The position numbers and the translations under genes are program-made. DNA of 64,000 nucleotides, taken from positions 4,464,001 to 4,528,000 of the forward strand of contig NZ_RJKL01000001.1 in assembly GCF_003751945.1 (NCBI RefSeq), in the 5' to 3' direction. Below are positions 7,893-15,860 of the stretch, piece by piece. The stretch's first letter is position 1. Every line of letters starts with the position of its first letter. The notes beneath the pieces were generated by a model. That model was not told where the DNA came from. It was given only the letters and a program-made list of their open reading frames with translations, and did not search any database. This DNA comes from Couchioplanes caeruleus (GTDB taxonomy: Bacteria > Actinomycetota > Actinomycetes > Mycobacteriales > Micromonosporaceae).

Positions 7893-8849
7893 CTAGTAGG
7901 GCTCGCCGGCGCGGAGGCGGGTCAGCCAGGCGGCGCTGTCGGCGAAGTCCTTGTTCGTCAGGCCCGGTTGTGACGGTGCCGGCTCTTCCTGGGCGCGCTT
8001 GGACCAGCGGTGGCGCGGGTAGGAGCCGAGGAACCGGACCTCCGCGCAGATCCGGCGCAGCCCCTGGAGCGCCTCGCCCAGGCGGGGCTCGGCGACGTGG
8101 CCGGTGCAGTCCAGGAAGAAGACGTAGACGCCGAGCTGTTCCCCGGTGGGCCGGGACTCGATCCGGGACAGGTTGATACCCCGGACGGCCAGCTCGGTGA
8201 GCACCGACAGCAGCGCGCCGACCCGGTCATGGGAGATCATCACGGCCAGCGAGGTCACATCGTCCCCACTGGGCGGCGCGGGCGGCGCGGGCCGGGATAG
8301 CAGAGCGAACCGCGTCACCGCATCCGCGTGGTCGGCGATCTTCTCGGCGAGTGTGGTCAGGCTGTTGCGCGGCACCCCGATCGGCGCACAGATCGCGGCG
8401 TCCACCTCCCCCTCCGCAGCGGCGATGGCGGCGGCGGCATTGGACAACACGTCCACGACGACGGCGTCGGTGAGATTCGCCCGCAGCCAACTGCGGCACT
8501 GCGCGGACGCCTGCGGGTGCGCGGCCACCGTACGGATCGCGGCCAGCGGTGTCAGCGACGCGGAGGCCAGCACGAACTCGACCGGCAGCACCACCTCCCG
8601 GGTGATGACCAGCGGGCTGCCGGTGCCCAGCTCGTCCAAGGTCACCGGAACGGCTCCGCCGACGGAATTCTCCAATGGCACCAGCGCGGCATCGGCCTCG
8701 CCGGCCCGTACGGCCTCGAGCGCCTCGGGAACACTGCGGGCCGGGGTCCGGATGCCGCGCTCAGCAGCGGGAATCGTCCGCAGCGCCTGCTCGGTGAAGG
8801 TCCCCTCGGGCCCCAGATACACGAATCGGGTGGGTGGCGTACCGGGCAT
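7893..8849 (-). CDS. pheA: Prephenate dehydratase
   Basis: A 318-residue monofunctional enzyme that turns prephenate into phenylpyruvate, the committed step to phenylalanine. The catalytic domain (about residues 8-190) shows YLGPEGTFTEQAL, LVPLENSVGG and the catalytic TRF in AVTRFALLSR. The ACT domain (about 205-285) with INLSRIESRPTG is the phenylalanine feedback site. There is no chorismate mutase domain, as usual in actinobacteria. ATG 8849 is preceded by TAGGGT 6 nt upstream and no clear ribosome-binding site, suggesting a leaderless mRNA. Unlike trpS in this window, it has no leader peptide or attenuator. Confidence 0.95.
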   Translation of the reverse strand: MPGTPPTRFVYLGPEGTFTEQALRTIPAAERGIRTPARSVPEALEAVRAGEADAALVPLENSVGGAVPVTLDELGTGSPLVITREVVLPVEFVLASASLTPLAAIRTVAAHPQASAQCRSWLRANLTDAVVVDVLSNAAAAIAAAEGEVDAAICAPIGVPRNSLTTLAEKIADHADAVTRFALLSRPAPPAPPSGDDVTSLAVMISHDRVGALLSVLTELAVRGINLSRIESRPTGEQLGVYVFFLDCTGHVAEPRLGEALQGLRRICAEVRFLGSYPRHRWSKRAQEEPAPSQPGLTNKDFADSAAWLTRLRAGEPY

Positions 8850-8928
8850 TCCCCCACCCTAAGGCCCCACGATCCCCGGCGGTTCATCCGTCGGGGGTGC
8901 GGCGCGCTGCGCCCGTCGGCGGCCCGCG

Positions 8929-9564
8929 TCAGACGCCGCAGGCGCGGACGCGGATCCCGGGGGGAGCGTCGCTTCGCACGCGCTTGGTACACACGTCGGT
9001 GCCGACCTCCACCAACTGCAGCGCGGAGGGCTTTCCGGTGGTCACCACGAACAGAGGTTCGGGCTTCTGCTCGCCGCTGCGAGGGACGATCTCGATCGTG
9101 GAGAATTGCCACTTCCCAGAGCAAAACGGCCCGTCGATCACCGTGAGCGCCCGATCGGGAATCCCGGCGGTCCCCCGCACCACGGCGACAATCTGCGCAG
9201 CGCTCGGCCCGGCAGTGCACTTGGGCGCAGGTGAGGGCGTGCCCGTCGCGGGCGTGGTGGTCGCGCCAGGGGCAGGAGGCGGGTACGGCCGCGGCGGCAC
9301 ACCGGCAGTGGGGTATCCCGCCGGCGGCGGTGCTCCGGTGGGCAATCCGGCAGGCGGTAGCCCGCCCGTGACCGGCGGGGACGGCATTGTCGGCAGCACG
9401 CCCGGAAGCGCGGAACTCGACGGGGCGACCCCGGCACCCGCCGTTCCTAAAGGAGGCGCGCTCACCGGAGGCGCGGGCGGCGCACCACACCCGCTCAGCA
9501 GCACCATCCCGCCCGCGACCGGCACCAGCAACGCCCGGGCCCGGCGGCGACCATCCTCCGGCAC
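8929..9564 (-). CDS. Proline-rich lipoprotein of unknown function
   Basis: About 211 residues from GTG 9564. An Arg-rich start is followed by a hydrophobic stretch and the lipobox LLSGC, so the product is probably a lipoprotein. Residues 30-120 are a Pro/Gly/Thr-rich low-complexity spacer with PPAGLPTGAPPPAGYPTAG, likely spanning the wall. The C-terminal 85 residues form a small globular domain with two to four Cys (KCTAG, GPFCSGKWQ, TDVCTKRV, RACGV) that could pair in disulfides. I do not recognise the domain. The gene lies upstream-adjacent to pheA on the same strand with a 79-bp gap. Longer starts up to 9651 would place the signal peptide unusually deep. Confidence 0.65.
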   Translation of the reverse strand: MPEDGRRRARALLVPVAGGMVLLSGCGAPPAPPVSAPPLGTAGAGVAPSSSALPGVLPTMPSPPVTGGLPPAGLPTGAPPPAGYPTAGVPPRPYPPPAPGATTTPATGTPSPAPKCTAGPSAAQIVAVVRGTAGIPDRALTVIDGPFCSGKWQFSTIEIVPRSGEQKPEPLFVVTTGKPSALQLVEVGTDVCTKRVRSDAPPGIRVRACGV

Positions 9565-9697
9565 CCGCCCATGGTAGGTCTTCCACCGCCGGAAAAGGGA
9601 TCTCGCCGCTTGTCGACCGCGTGGCGCCGCTGTGCACGGCGGCCGTGACACAAGCCGGTTCGCAAACCGTGGTCGGCGGGCGCTGTGGTGGTCTCCG

Positions 9698-9806
9698 GTC
9701 AGAGCGCGCGGTGGTCTTGGTCAGGGCGCGCGGTGGTCTTGGTCAGGGCGCGCGGTGGTCTTGGTCAGGGCGCGCGGTGGTCTTGGTCAGGGCGCGCGGG
9801 GTCTTG
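9698..9806. repeat. 22-bp tandem repeat array at a stop codon
   Basis: Five head-to-tail units of GTCAGGGCGCGCGGTGGTCTTG occupy 9698-9719, 9720-9741, 9742-9763, 9764-9785 and 9786-9806. The first has one substitution and the last lacks one base. The start of a sixth, diverging unit at 9807 contains the TGA stop (minus strand) of the ACT-domain gene. No gene covers the array. Confidence 0.9.
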
Positions 9807-9807
9807 G

Positions 9808-10197
9808 TCAGACCGCGACTCGGTGGCCCGCGGCGGTGAGGGTGTCCACGGCCTCGGTGAGGCGGACCCGGGGCACCAGCAGGTAGTCGGTGTCGAAGGT
9901 CGAGAAGGCGATGATGTTCACGCGGGCGTCGGCGAGCGGCCCGACCAGGGATGCGAGCACGCCGGTCAGGGCGAGGTCCAGGGGGCCCACGACGCGCAGG
10001 CATCGCCAGGCGGCCTCGACGGTTGCGGCCTCGGGGACGCGGGTGGCGGGGCAGATGATGGAGATCTCGTCCGGTGCCCAGGTCACCGAGATGACGCCCT
10101 TGTCGTCCGGACCGCTGCTCAGGGAGGCGGGCAGGGCGGTTCCGGCAGGCAGCCGGCACACTGCGTACTCCTCCGGGAGCAGGTCGAGATCGAGCAT
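9808..10197 (-). CDS. ACT-domain protein (putative amino-acid sensor)
   Basis: A 129-residue stand-alone regulator-like protein. The C-terminal half carries GPLDLALTGVLASLVGPLAD followed by NIIAFSTFDTDYLLV, which fits the CASTOR-type ACT domain found in small actinobacterial proteins (Pfam ACT_7). The N-terminal half (MLDLDLLPEEYAVCRL, then ISVTWAPDEISIIC) is typical of the same group. Such domains bind amino acids; no partner enzyme domain is attached. ATG 10197 has TAGTGT 6 nt upstream and no ribosome-binding site, so it is probably leaderless. The stop codon lies at the edge of the 22-bp repeat array. Confidence 0.75.
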   Translation of the reverse strand: MLDLDLLPEEYAVCRLPAGTALPASLSSGPDDKGVISVTWAPDEISIICPATRVPEAATVEAAWRCLRVVGPLDLALTGVLASLVGPLADARVNIIAFSTFDTDYLLVPRVRLTEAVDTLTAAGHRVAV

Positions 10198-10283
10198 AAG
10201 GGCACACTACGGTCAAGACCCCGGTCATCCCAATGGGTTACCGGTGCGTTAATTACCACACGAACGACCCCGTGACAGGGCGG

Positions 10284-10754
10284 TCAGTAGCGGATCGCGG
10301 AGAAGAAGGTCAGGGAGGCCACGACCCGGCCGTTCTCCAGGATCGGCGTGGCGATGGCGTCGACCGTGACGTGCCGGTCGTCGGCCGGTGGCTGGATGCG
10401 CATCAGGCCCCGGGTGAGTTGCTCCGACGTCAGCGCCAGCAGGGGCGGAATCTTCTCGATCTCCGGTTCGGCCAGGTCGCCGCCGCCGGCGGTGAAGTCG
10501 ATGAGGCGGAGGGCCCCCTCGCCGCCGAGCAGGGGGCGGCCGACCACGTCCGCGCCCTTGCCGAGGCCGAGCAGGTCACTCGCGGAGGGGGACACCGCGA
10601 CGACGGTGGCGCTGACGTCGATCACCAGGCAGGGCTCGACGGCCTGCCAGACCGTTGCCGCCCAGCGGTCGATGTTCGAGACGAACTCCGATTCGTCCGG
10701 CGTCCGTGCCTGGGGCACGAACGCTCCCGAGAGTGAGAGCTCGACGTGCGCCAC
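10284..10754 (-). CDS. Small PAS-domain protein
   Basis: About 156 residues that consist almost entirely of one PAS-like fold: WQAVEPCLVIDVSATVVAVS, DLLGLGKGADVVGRPLL, RLIDF and the C-terminal strand pair. No output domain is fused, so it may act as a ligand or partner module for another sensor. I place the start at GTG 10754, because GGGAGG lies 5 nt before it; the in-frame GTG at 10760 would overlap that site. It is followed after 86 bp by the ACT-domain gene on the same strand. The function is unknown. Confidence 0.65.
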   Translation of the reverse strand: MAHVELSLSGAFVPQARTPDESEFVSNIDRWAATVWQAVEPCLVIDVSATVVAVSPSASDLLGLGKGADVVGRPLLGGEGALRLIDFTAGGGDLAEPEIEKIPPLLALTSEQLTRGLMRIQPPADDRHVTVDAIATPILENGRVVASLTFFSAIRY

Positions 10755-10902
10755 CCGCACCTCCCTGATATCCGTGCCGTCCGGCGGACCTGACTCCGGC
10801 CGGATCGGCGAGGTCCGCCAGACCTATGGCCTCACACCTCGCGCGTCCGGCCGGCGTCGCTCGCGTCGACCCGCGACCGCGAGCTCTGCACTGGGAGGAA
10901 CG

Positions 10903-11664
10903 TTACCGGTGGGCTGACCGCTTGTCAGCGGCCGTTTGGTCGCCTGTGTACCAGCGATAGTCCCCCTCCGGGCGGTACGGAGCGTTCGTCCAGGTGGCCG
11001 GGTGTTGCGCCACCGCGGAGAGTTTGCCCGCGGTGGCCGGCGAGATGCGGGCACCGCCGGCGATCAGGAGACGGTCGAGCTCCTTGTGGGTGGCGACCAG
11101 GCAGTCCTTCGGCAGGCCGTGGACGCTGATCACGCCGGATCCGACGAAGGCCAGCACGGGCGTCACCGGCACGGGCAGGCCGACGGCGGAGCTCATGGCG
11201 CGTCCGGCGCGGCGGGCGTCTCGGCGCGCCTCCGCGACGTACCCGGGACGCTTGCCGTTGATCTGCACCACGTCGCCGGCGATGAGGACACGGGCGCGAC
11301 CGTGGTCGGCGACCGTCACGGCGTAGACGCCGCCCGGGCCGATGGCGAGGAAGCCGGCCCGGTCGTCGCTGGGGTCGTGCTCATAGCCCGGTGAGTCGGT
11401 ACGGGGCCAGTCGACGATGTGCCAGGCGGGCCCGAGGCGGTCGAGGCGGGTCAGCGCACGGGCGCCGGCGGCCTCGAGGCGTCGGGCCTCCCGTTCGGCA
11501 CGGCGGCGGCGGGCCCATTCGACGGGACTGGGGCGGACCGGCTCGAGAGCTGAGGGCGGGGCGGTGCGGCGAGGGTCGATGGCGGGGGGATGCGGGCGAT
11601 GGGGCACGGGCAGGGCGGGGCGTGCGGGGAAGACAGTCACTGCGACCTCCGGCAAAAGGTCCAT
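10903..11664 (-). CDS. NERD-like (nuclease-related domain) protein
   Basis: A 253-residue protein with a Pro-rich N-terminus (to about residue 50), a basic helical stretch (WARRRRAEREARRLE) and a C-terminal domain. That domain contains WHIVDWPRTDS, DRAGFLAIGPGGVYAVTVAD and a run of Arg/Ala. The sequence 'D-(H)-(I/L)-xIGPGGVY-V' and the following strands resemble the NERD domain, a nuclease-fold domain seen alone in many actinomycetes. Catalytic residues are not clear. ATG 11664 has a modest GAAAGAGAG upstream. The C-terminus (YRWYTGDQ) is not family-diagnostic. I am moderately sure of the fold and have no view on the role. Confidence 0.5.
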   Translation of the reverse strand: MDLLPEVAVTVFPARPALPVPHRPHPPAIDPRRTAPPSALEPVRPSPVEWARRRRAEREARRLEAAGARALTRLDRLGPAWHIVDWPRTDSPGYEHDPSDDRAGFLAIGPGGVYAVTVADHGRARVLIAGDVVQINGKRPGYVAEARRDARRAGRAMSSAVGLPVPVTPVLAFVGSGVISVHGLPKDCLVATHKELDRLLIAGGARISPATAGKLSAVAQHPATWTNAPYRPEGDYRWYTGDQTAADKRSAHR

Positions 11665-11859
11665 CGGGCTCTCTTTCCACTACGGTAAGTGTCTGACCCG
11701 GTACTCAAGCAAGCCATCGCACCGGAAAGAAAGCGGAATGAGTGGGGATGAATGCCGCATTCACGCACAAGCTCTTTTTCCGTATGGTGCATCACGCGAC
11801 CTAGGACTCCCCTGGGATCCGAAACGTCCTCACTCAAGTTAGCGTGGCCTTAGCAGTGG

Positions 11860-11905
11860 CGCATCCATGTCCCGGATCTTGGCGCAACGTCACAGCATGG
11901 ATGCG
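11860..11905. promoter_or_regulatory. 10-bp inverted repeat upstream of arcA
   Basis: CGCATCCATG (11860-11869) and CATGGATGCG (11896-11905) are perfect inverted copies 26 nt apart. They end about 50 bp before the putative -10 box of arcA, a position suited to an operator with two half-sites or to a looped activator site. The remainder of the 302-bp gap (11665-11966) shows no gene I can support. Confidence 0.4.
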
Positions 11906-11954
11906 GACAGTAAGGACAAAATGGTCTCGCCGCCCGCCCCGTGCCCGAAGGTCA

Positions 11955-11960
11955 TAGGCT
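11955..11960 (+). promoter_or_regulatory. Putative -10 box (TAGGCT) for leaderless arcA
   Basis: TAGGCT ends 6 nt before the GTG start at 11967. There is no ribosome-binding site in between, so the transcript likely begins at the start codon. Confidence 0.5.
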
Positions 11961-11966
11961 CGACCC

Positions 11967-13169
11967 GTGCCTCCTTATGTCGACAGTGAAGTCGCCCGGC
12001 TCGCCACCGTCATGCTGCACCGGCCCGGTGCGGAGCTGGCCCGGCTGACTCCGCGCAACAACGATTCCCTGCTCTTCGACGGCATCCCCTGGGTGGGACG
12101 GGCGCAGGAGGAGCACGACAAGTTCGCCCAGGCCTTGCGGGACCGCGGCGTCGAGGTGCTCTATCTCGGCAAGCTCCTGGAGGAGACCCTCGCGGTCGCC
12201 GAGGCGCGGGAAGAACTGACCCGGGGCGTCCTGGAGAGTCACCGGCTGGGCGACGCCCTCCGGGAACGCGTCACGGCGCATCTCGCCGACCTCGGCCCGG
12301 TGGAACTGGCCCACGTCCTCATGGCGGGACTGGCCCACGAGGAGGTCAAGCCCGGCCCGGGCCGGACCGGCGGCCTGGTCTACGAGCTCATGGACCGGCA
12401 CGACTTCGTCATCGACCCGCTACCCAACCTGCTCTTCACCCGCGACTCGTCGGTGTGGGTACGCGACCGAGTAGCCGTCACCAGCCTCGCCATGCCCGCG
12501 CGCGGGCGGGAGACCACGCTGACCCGAGCGATCTACACCCACCACCCCCGGTTCGCCGGCACGGAGCTGCTCTACACACCCGGCCTCGAGCACGTCGAGG
12601 GCGGCGACGTGCTGCTGCTGGCCCCGAACGTGCTGGCGATCGGGGTCGGCGAACGGACGACCCCGGCCGGCGCCGAACGGCTCGCCCGCCGGGTGTTCGG
12701 TGCCGGACTGGCCCACACCATCCTGGCGGTCCCGATCGCGCAGGAGCGCGCCACGATGCACCTCGACACCGTCTGCACGATGGTCGACGTGGATGCCGTC
12801 GTGATGTATCCGAACATCGCCGACACGCTGCAGGCGTACCCGGTGACCCTGGGTTCGGACGGTGAGCCGGTGGTGGGCGCGGCCCGTCCGTTCCTGGTCG
12901 CCGCCGCGGAGGCGATGGGCATCGACCGGCTGCGCATCATCGACACCGGCCTGGACCCGGTCACCGCCGAGCGCGAGCAGTGGGACGACGGCAACAACAC
13001 CCTGGCGCTCGCGCCGCGGCTGTGCGTCGCGTACGAGCGCAACGTCGAGACGAACGCCCAGCTCGAACGGGCCGGCATCGAGGTCATCGCGATCAGCGGC
13101 TCGGAGCTGGGCTCGGGCCGCGGCGGTCCCCGCTGCATGTCCTGCCCCGTGGAGCGCGCACGGAGCTGA
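11967..13169 (+). CDS. arcA: Arginine deiminase
   Basis: A 400-residue enzyme hydrolysing L-arginine to citrulline and ammonia. All landmarks of ADI are visible: [48 protein letters not shown] and the C-terminal nucleophile loop GGPRCMSCP, with the catalytic Cys at about 390. The length is standard. No ornithine carbamoyltransferase or carbamate kinase gene is nearby, so this is not a complete arginine-fermentation operon; in aerobic actinomycetes solitary ArcA may feed citrulline or provide ammonia. GTG 11967 matches the family N-terminus ([11 protein letters not shown]). Its stop codon lies in a 22-bp-period direct repeat. Confidence 0.95.
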   Translation: MPPYVDSEVARLATVMLHRPGAELARLTPRNNDSLLFDGIPWVGRAQEEHDKFAQALRDRGVEVLYLGKLLEETLAVAEAREELTRGVLESHRLGDALRERVTAHLADLGPVELAHVLMAGLAHEEVKPGPGRTGGLVYELMDRHDFVIDPLPNLLFTRDSSVWVRDRVAVTSLAMPARGRETTLTRAIYTHHPRFAGTELLYTPGLEHVEGGDVLLLAPNVLAIGVGERTTPAGAERLARRVFGAGLAHTILAVPIAQERATMHLDTVCTMVDVDAVVMYPNIADTLQAYPVTLGSDGEPVVGAARPFLVAAAEAMGIDRLRIIDTGLDPVTAEREQWDDGNNTLALAPRLCVAYERNVETNAQLERAGIEVIAISGSELGSGRGGPRCMSCPVERARS

Positions 13170-13202
13170 TGGCCTCGCCGAGCTGAGCTGATGGCCTCGC
13201 CT
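13164..13202. repeat. Direct repeat spanning the arcA stop codon
   Basis: GAGCTGATGGCCTCGCC occurs at 13164-13180 and again at 13186-13202, a 22-bp period. The first copy contains the arcA TGA; the second repeats it outside the gene. Confidence 0.8.
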
Positions 13203-13267
13203 CCGGCTCGGCGGGCACTGCGCCCCTGGACGCGGTGGTGGAGGACACCGAAACGGACCACGGCTAA

Positions 13268-13292
13268 GGGCGCCTTGTCCGCTGCGGCGCCC
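13268..13292. terminator. Hairpin between arcA and the convergent DUF5926 gene
   Basis: GGGCGCC and GGCGCCC form a perfect 7-bp stem with an 11-nt loop in the convergent 164-bp gap. It probably serves both genes. Confidence 0.45.
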
Positions 13293-13333
13293 TCCACCAC
13301 GACGGGCGCAGTGCGACTCTGGTTACGGCCGGA

Positions 13334-14221
13334 TCATCTGAGCGTGAGCTGGCGGCCGACGAGGCCCTGCTTGGCGCGGCGGGCCGCACTGTCCAGCGGG
13401 CCGGTCTCGGCCAGCGTGTCCGTGTAGCGCTTGGCGAAGTCCGCGAGCGGGGCTTCCCAGTCGGCGCCCTCGGGCTCCCCGGGCACGTCCCAGACCGGCA
13501 CCAGCAGCCCGTGGGCACGGAACATTCCGGCGAACTTGGTGCCCTCGCCCAGCAGCAGATCACCCGCGGCGGAGAGTCGGGCGAGCGCGTCCAGGGCCGC
13601 GTCTTCCGCCTCCGGCAGGACCCAGCGGACATGTGCCTTGTCCGGCACCCGGCACCAGTACGCCGCGTGCGCCGCCGCCAGCCGTACGGTCGGGTAGATG
13701 GAGGCGTTCGCGCGCTCGAGGGATGCCTTCACGCCGGCGTCCTCGGCCTGCTCGGCGTCGAGCCAGTATTCGAAGCCCTCGTGCATCTCGATGTCGAGCG
13801 GCCCGTCCACGAGGATGTCCTGCAGGCGGGGACCCTCGCCGGGCAGGGCCGGCACGGCCACGGTCCCGCCCGGCGGGGTACGCAGCGCGCACAGGACCGC
13901 CTCGGCGATGTCGCGGGAGACGTCGCCGGACTGGATGTGGCGCTGGAGTCCGACGAAGACGCGGCCGTCCTGGCGGGTCATCGCGGGCCAGGCCATCGGC
14001 AGGACCGTGGAGAGGGTGACCGGGCGGTCGCCGTACTCCTCGATGATCTCGGGTTTGAGGGTCAGCGGCGCGGAGGCGGCCGGGACCAACTCGCGCAGGG
14101 CGATCCATTCGGTCTCGTCGGCCAGGCCCTCGAACGGCCGGGCGACGAAGATGTCACGCACCTTCTGGCGCTTGGGCGCCGCGTCGGCGGCGGCTCGGGG
14201 GTTCTTTCGACGCTTGCTCAC
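13334..14221 (-). CDS. DUF5926 family protein
   Basis: About 295 residues with the basic N-terminus VSKRRKNPRAA characteristic of this actinobacterial family. KRQKVRDIFVARPFEGLADE and ELVPAASAPLTL follow. The family is conserved across actinomycetes, has no assigned function and shows no signal peptide or membrane segment; its Lys/Arg-rich start could contact nucleic acid. The start is GTG 14221, with TAGGCT 8 nt upstream, consistent with leaderless transcription. The C-terminal half is Asp/Glu- and Ala-rich. It converges on arcA. No role can be inferred from neighbours. Confidence 0.8.
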   Translation of the reverse strand: MSKRRKNPRAAADAAPKRQKVRDIFVARPFEGLADETEWIALRELVPAASAPLTLKPEIIEEYGDRPVTLSTVLPMAWPAMTRQDGRVFVGLQRHIQSGDVSRDIAEAVLCALRTPPGGTVAVPALPGEGPRLQDILVDGPLDIEMHEGFEYWLDAEQAEDAGVKASLERANASIYPTVRLAAAHAAYWCRVPDKAHVRWVLPEAEDAALDALARLSAAGDLLLGEGTKFAGMFRAHGLLVPVWDVPGEPEGADWEAPLADFAKRYTDTLAETGPLDSAARRAKQGLVGRQLTLR

Positions 14222-14354
14222 GGCGACCCAGCCTAGGCGGTGCCCGGCGGATCCGGGGTACGCGGCCCGCCCGTGTTCACATCGATCATGGAAAGTCGGT
14301 GGCCAGGCGCGGGAAAGCGCACACCGCCGAAGATCGTCGACGGCCGTCGGAGGC

Positions 14355-15776
14355 TCAGGCGCGGGGGAAGCGCACCTCCGCGACGGTGCCGCCACCCTGG
14401 CGCGGGCGCAGCGACACCCAGCCGTGCTGCCGCTCGACGATCCGGCGGACGAGATAGAGCCCCAGCCCCGCACCCGCGCCGGCGGTCCCCTGCCAGTAGC
14501 GCTCGAACGCGCGCTCGACATGCTCGGGCCGGATGCCGATGCCCCGGTCCGCGACCCGGAACGTCACGGTGCTCTCGTCGCCCGCCGCGGTCACCGTCAC
14601 CTCGGTCTCGGCGGGCGAGTACTTGTCGGCGTTCGTGGCGAGCTCGGTGAGGATCGTGGCGAGCGAGTCGCGGTCGCCGAACGCCTTGGGGAGGTCGCCC
14701 GGCAGGTTCTCCAGGACCAGGCGGCGGCGCAGGCCGGCGGGGAGGGCGGCGGCCGCGGCGCGCAGCGCGTCCGCCAGGTCGAAGGGACCGGGTGGCGCGC
14801 CGCCCACCTCGCCGTCCTCGCTGGTGGCCGAGAGCAGCCGGTCCACCAGGCGGGCCAGTTCCCCGGCCCGGGCGCCGATCGCGCGGACGGCGTCCTGGCG
14901 CCCCTGGTCGCCGAGGGAGTCCCAGTGGTTCGTCAGCGTGTCGGCGTACCCCTTGATCACGGTGACCGGGGTGCGCAGCTCGTGGCTGGTGACCGCGACG
15001 AAGAGGTCGCGGTCCTCGTGCCGGCGGTCCTGGTCGGTGGAGTCTCGGAACGTCACGACGCGCATGGCCGGGGTGCGCGGGAGGTCGCCTGCGGTGACCT
15101 TGAGCCGGCGACCCGATGGGAGGTGATGGACCAGGACCTGGCCGGGCGGGGGCACCGGGAAGGGCAGCTCGTGGTGCAGCGCCTCGGCGGCCGTGCGCCC
15201 GGTGAGCCGTTCCGCGGCGGGGTTCCAGAGCTGGACGACGCGATCGCGGTCGACGACCGCGAGGCCGTCGGCGAGGGCGGCCACCACCGGGCCGTCGCCG
15301 TGCACGGGGAAGCCCGCCTGTCTGCCGTAGAGGTGGCCGGCGGTGGCGGCGAGGAGTTCGAGAACGGCGTGGTGCTCGGGGCCCGGTTCGCCGCCTTCGC
15401 CGTAGGAGACGTACAGCGCGCCGACGACCGCGTCGCCCACCGCGCACGGTGTGCCGAGCACGTACCGGATGTCCGTGCCGTCGCCTCGGCCGGCGATCGC
15501 GTCGTCGAGGGCGTCCAGCGGGAGGAACTGGGTCCGGTCGGCCTCCGGCACGGTGACCCGCCTGCCGAGGGCGCCGGCGCAGCGGCCGGCGCAGGCGATG
15601 ACCCGCCCGTGGCCGGGGCCGTACTCGGCGAAGCCGGCGCCGAGCGCGCCGAGGACGTCCTGGGCGAGCCGGACGAGCCGCCCGAGCATGGCGAGGCCGG
15701 TGTCACCCGTGCTGATCCGCTCGAGGAGCGCGATCTGCCCCCGCGTCAGCGCGGAATAGTCGGGTCGGTCCGGCAT
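14355..15776 (-). CDS. Soluble GAF/PAS sensor histidine kinase
   Basis: A 473-residue kinase without membrane segments. Residues about 20-150 look like a GAF sensor (GDAVVGALYVSYGEGG). Residues 165-240 form a PAS domain (ALADGLAVVDRDRVVQLWNP, then ERLTGRTAAEALHH). The dimerisation/phosphoacceptor helix has SHELRTPVTVIKGYADTL at about 265. The ATPase domain shows the N box ELATNADKYSP, G1 VADRGIGI and G2 GAGLGLYLVRRIVE. No response regulator gene is adjacent, so it is an orphan kinase, probably a cytosolic redox or ligand sensor. ATG 15776 has no strong ribosome-binding site. Confidence 0.9.
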   Translation of the reverse strand: MPDRPDYSALTRGQIALLERISTGDTGLAMLGRLVRLAQDVLGALGAGFAEYGPGHGRVIACAGRCAGALGRRVTVPEADRTQFLPLDALDDAIAGRGDGTDIRYVLGTPCAVGDAVVGALYVSYGEGGEPGPEHHAVLELLAATAGHLYGRQAGFPVHGDGPVVAALADGLAVVDRDRVVQLWNPAAERLTGRTAAEALHHELPFPVPPPGQVLVHHLPSGRRLKVTAGDLPRTPAMRVVTFRDSTDQDRRHEDRDLFVAVTSHELRTPVTVIKGYADTLTNHWDSLGDQGRQDAVRAIGARAGELARLVDRLLSATSEDGEVGGAPPGPFDLADALRAAAAALPAGLRRRLVLENLPGDLPKAFGDRDSLATILTELATNADKYSPAETEVTVTAAGDESTVTFRVADRGIGIRPEHVERAFERYWQGTAGAGAGLGLYLVRRIVERQHGWVSLRPRQGGGTVAEVRFPRA

Positions 15777-15860
15777 GTCTGCGAGTGTGCCTCGCTTACC
15801 GCCGTTTGGGCATACCGATACGCGTGGATCTTGCCGATTATCGGGCGACAGTGGCTGGCG

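Noticed and set aside
7893..8849. An attenuator or leader peptide before pheA, in analogy with trpS
   Set aside because: The start codon is preceded directly by a -10 box and there is no Phe-rich reading frame or terminator upstream.
9698..9806. Short regular repeats as a CRISPR array
   Set aside because: Units are directly adjacent with no spacers, and no cas gene is nearby. It is a tandem repeat.
11637..11837. A 66-codon minus-strand ORF overlapping the NERD-like gene start
   Set aside because: Its first codons have no ribosome-binding site or -10 box and its last part runs into the NERD-like gene in another frame; no conserved text.
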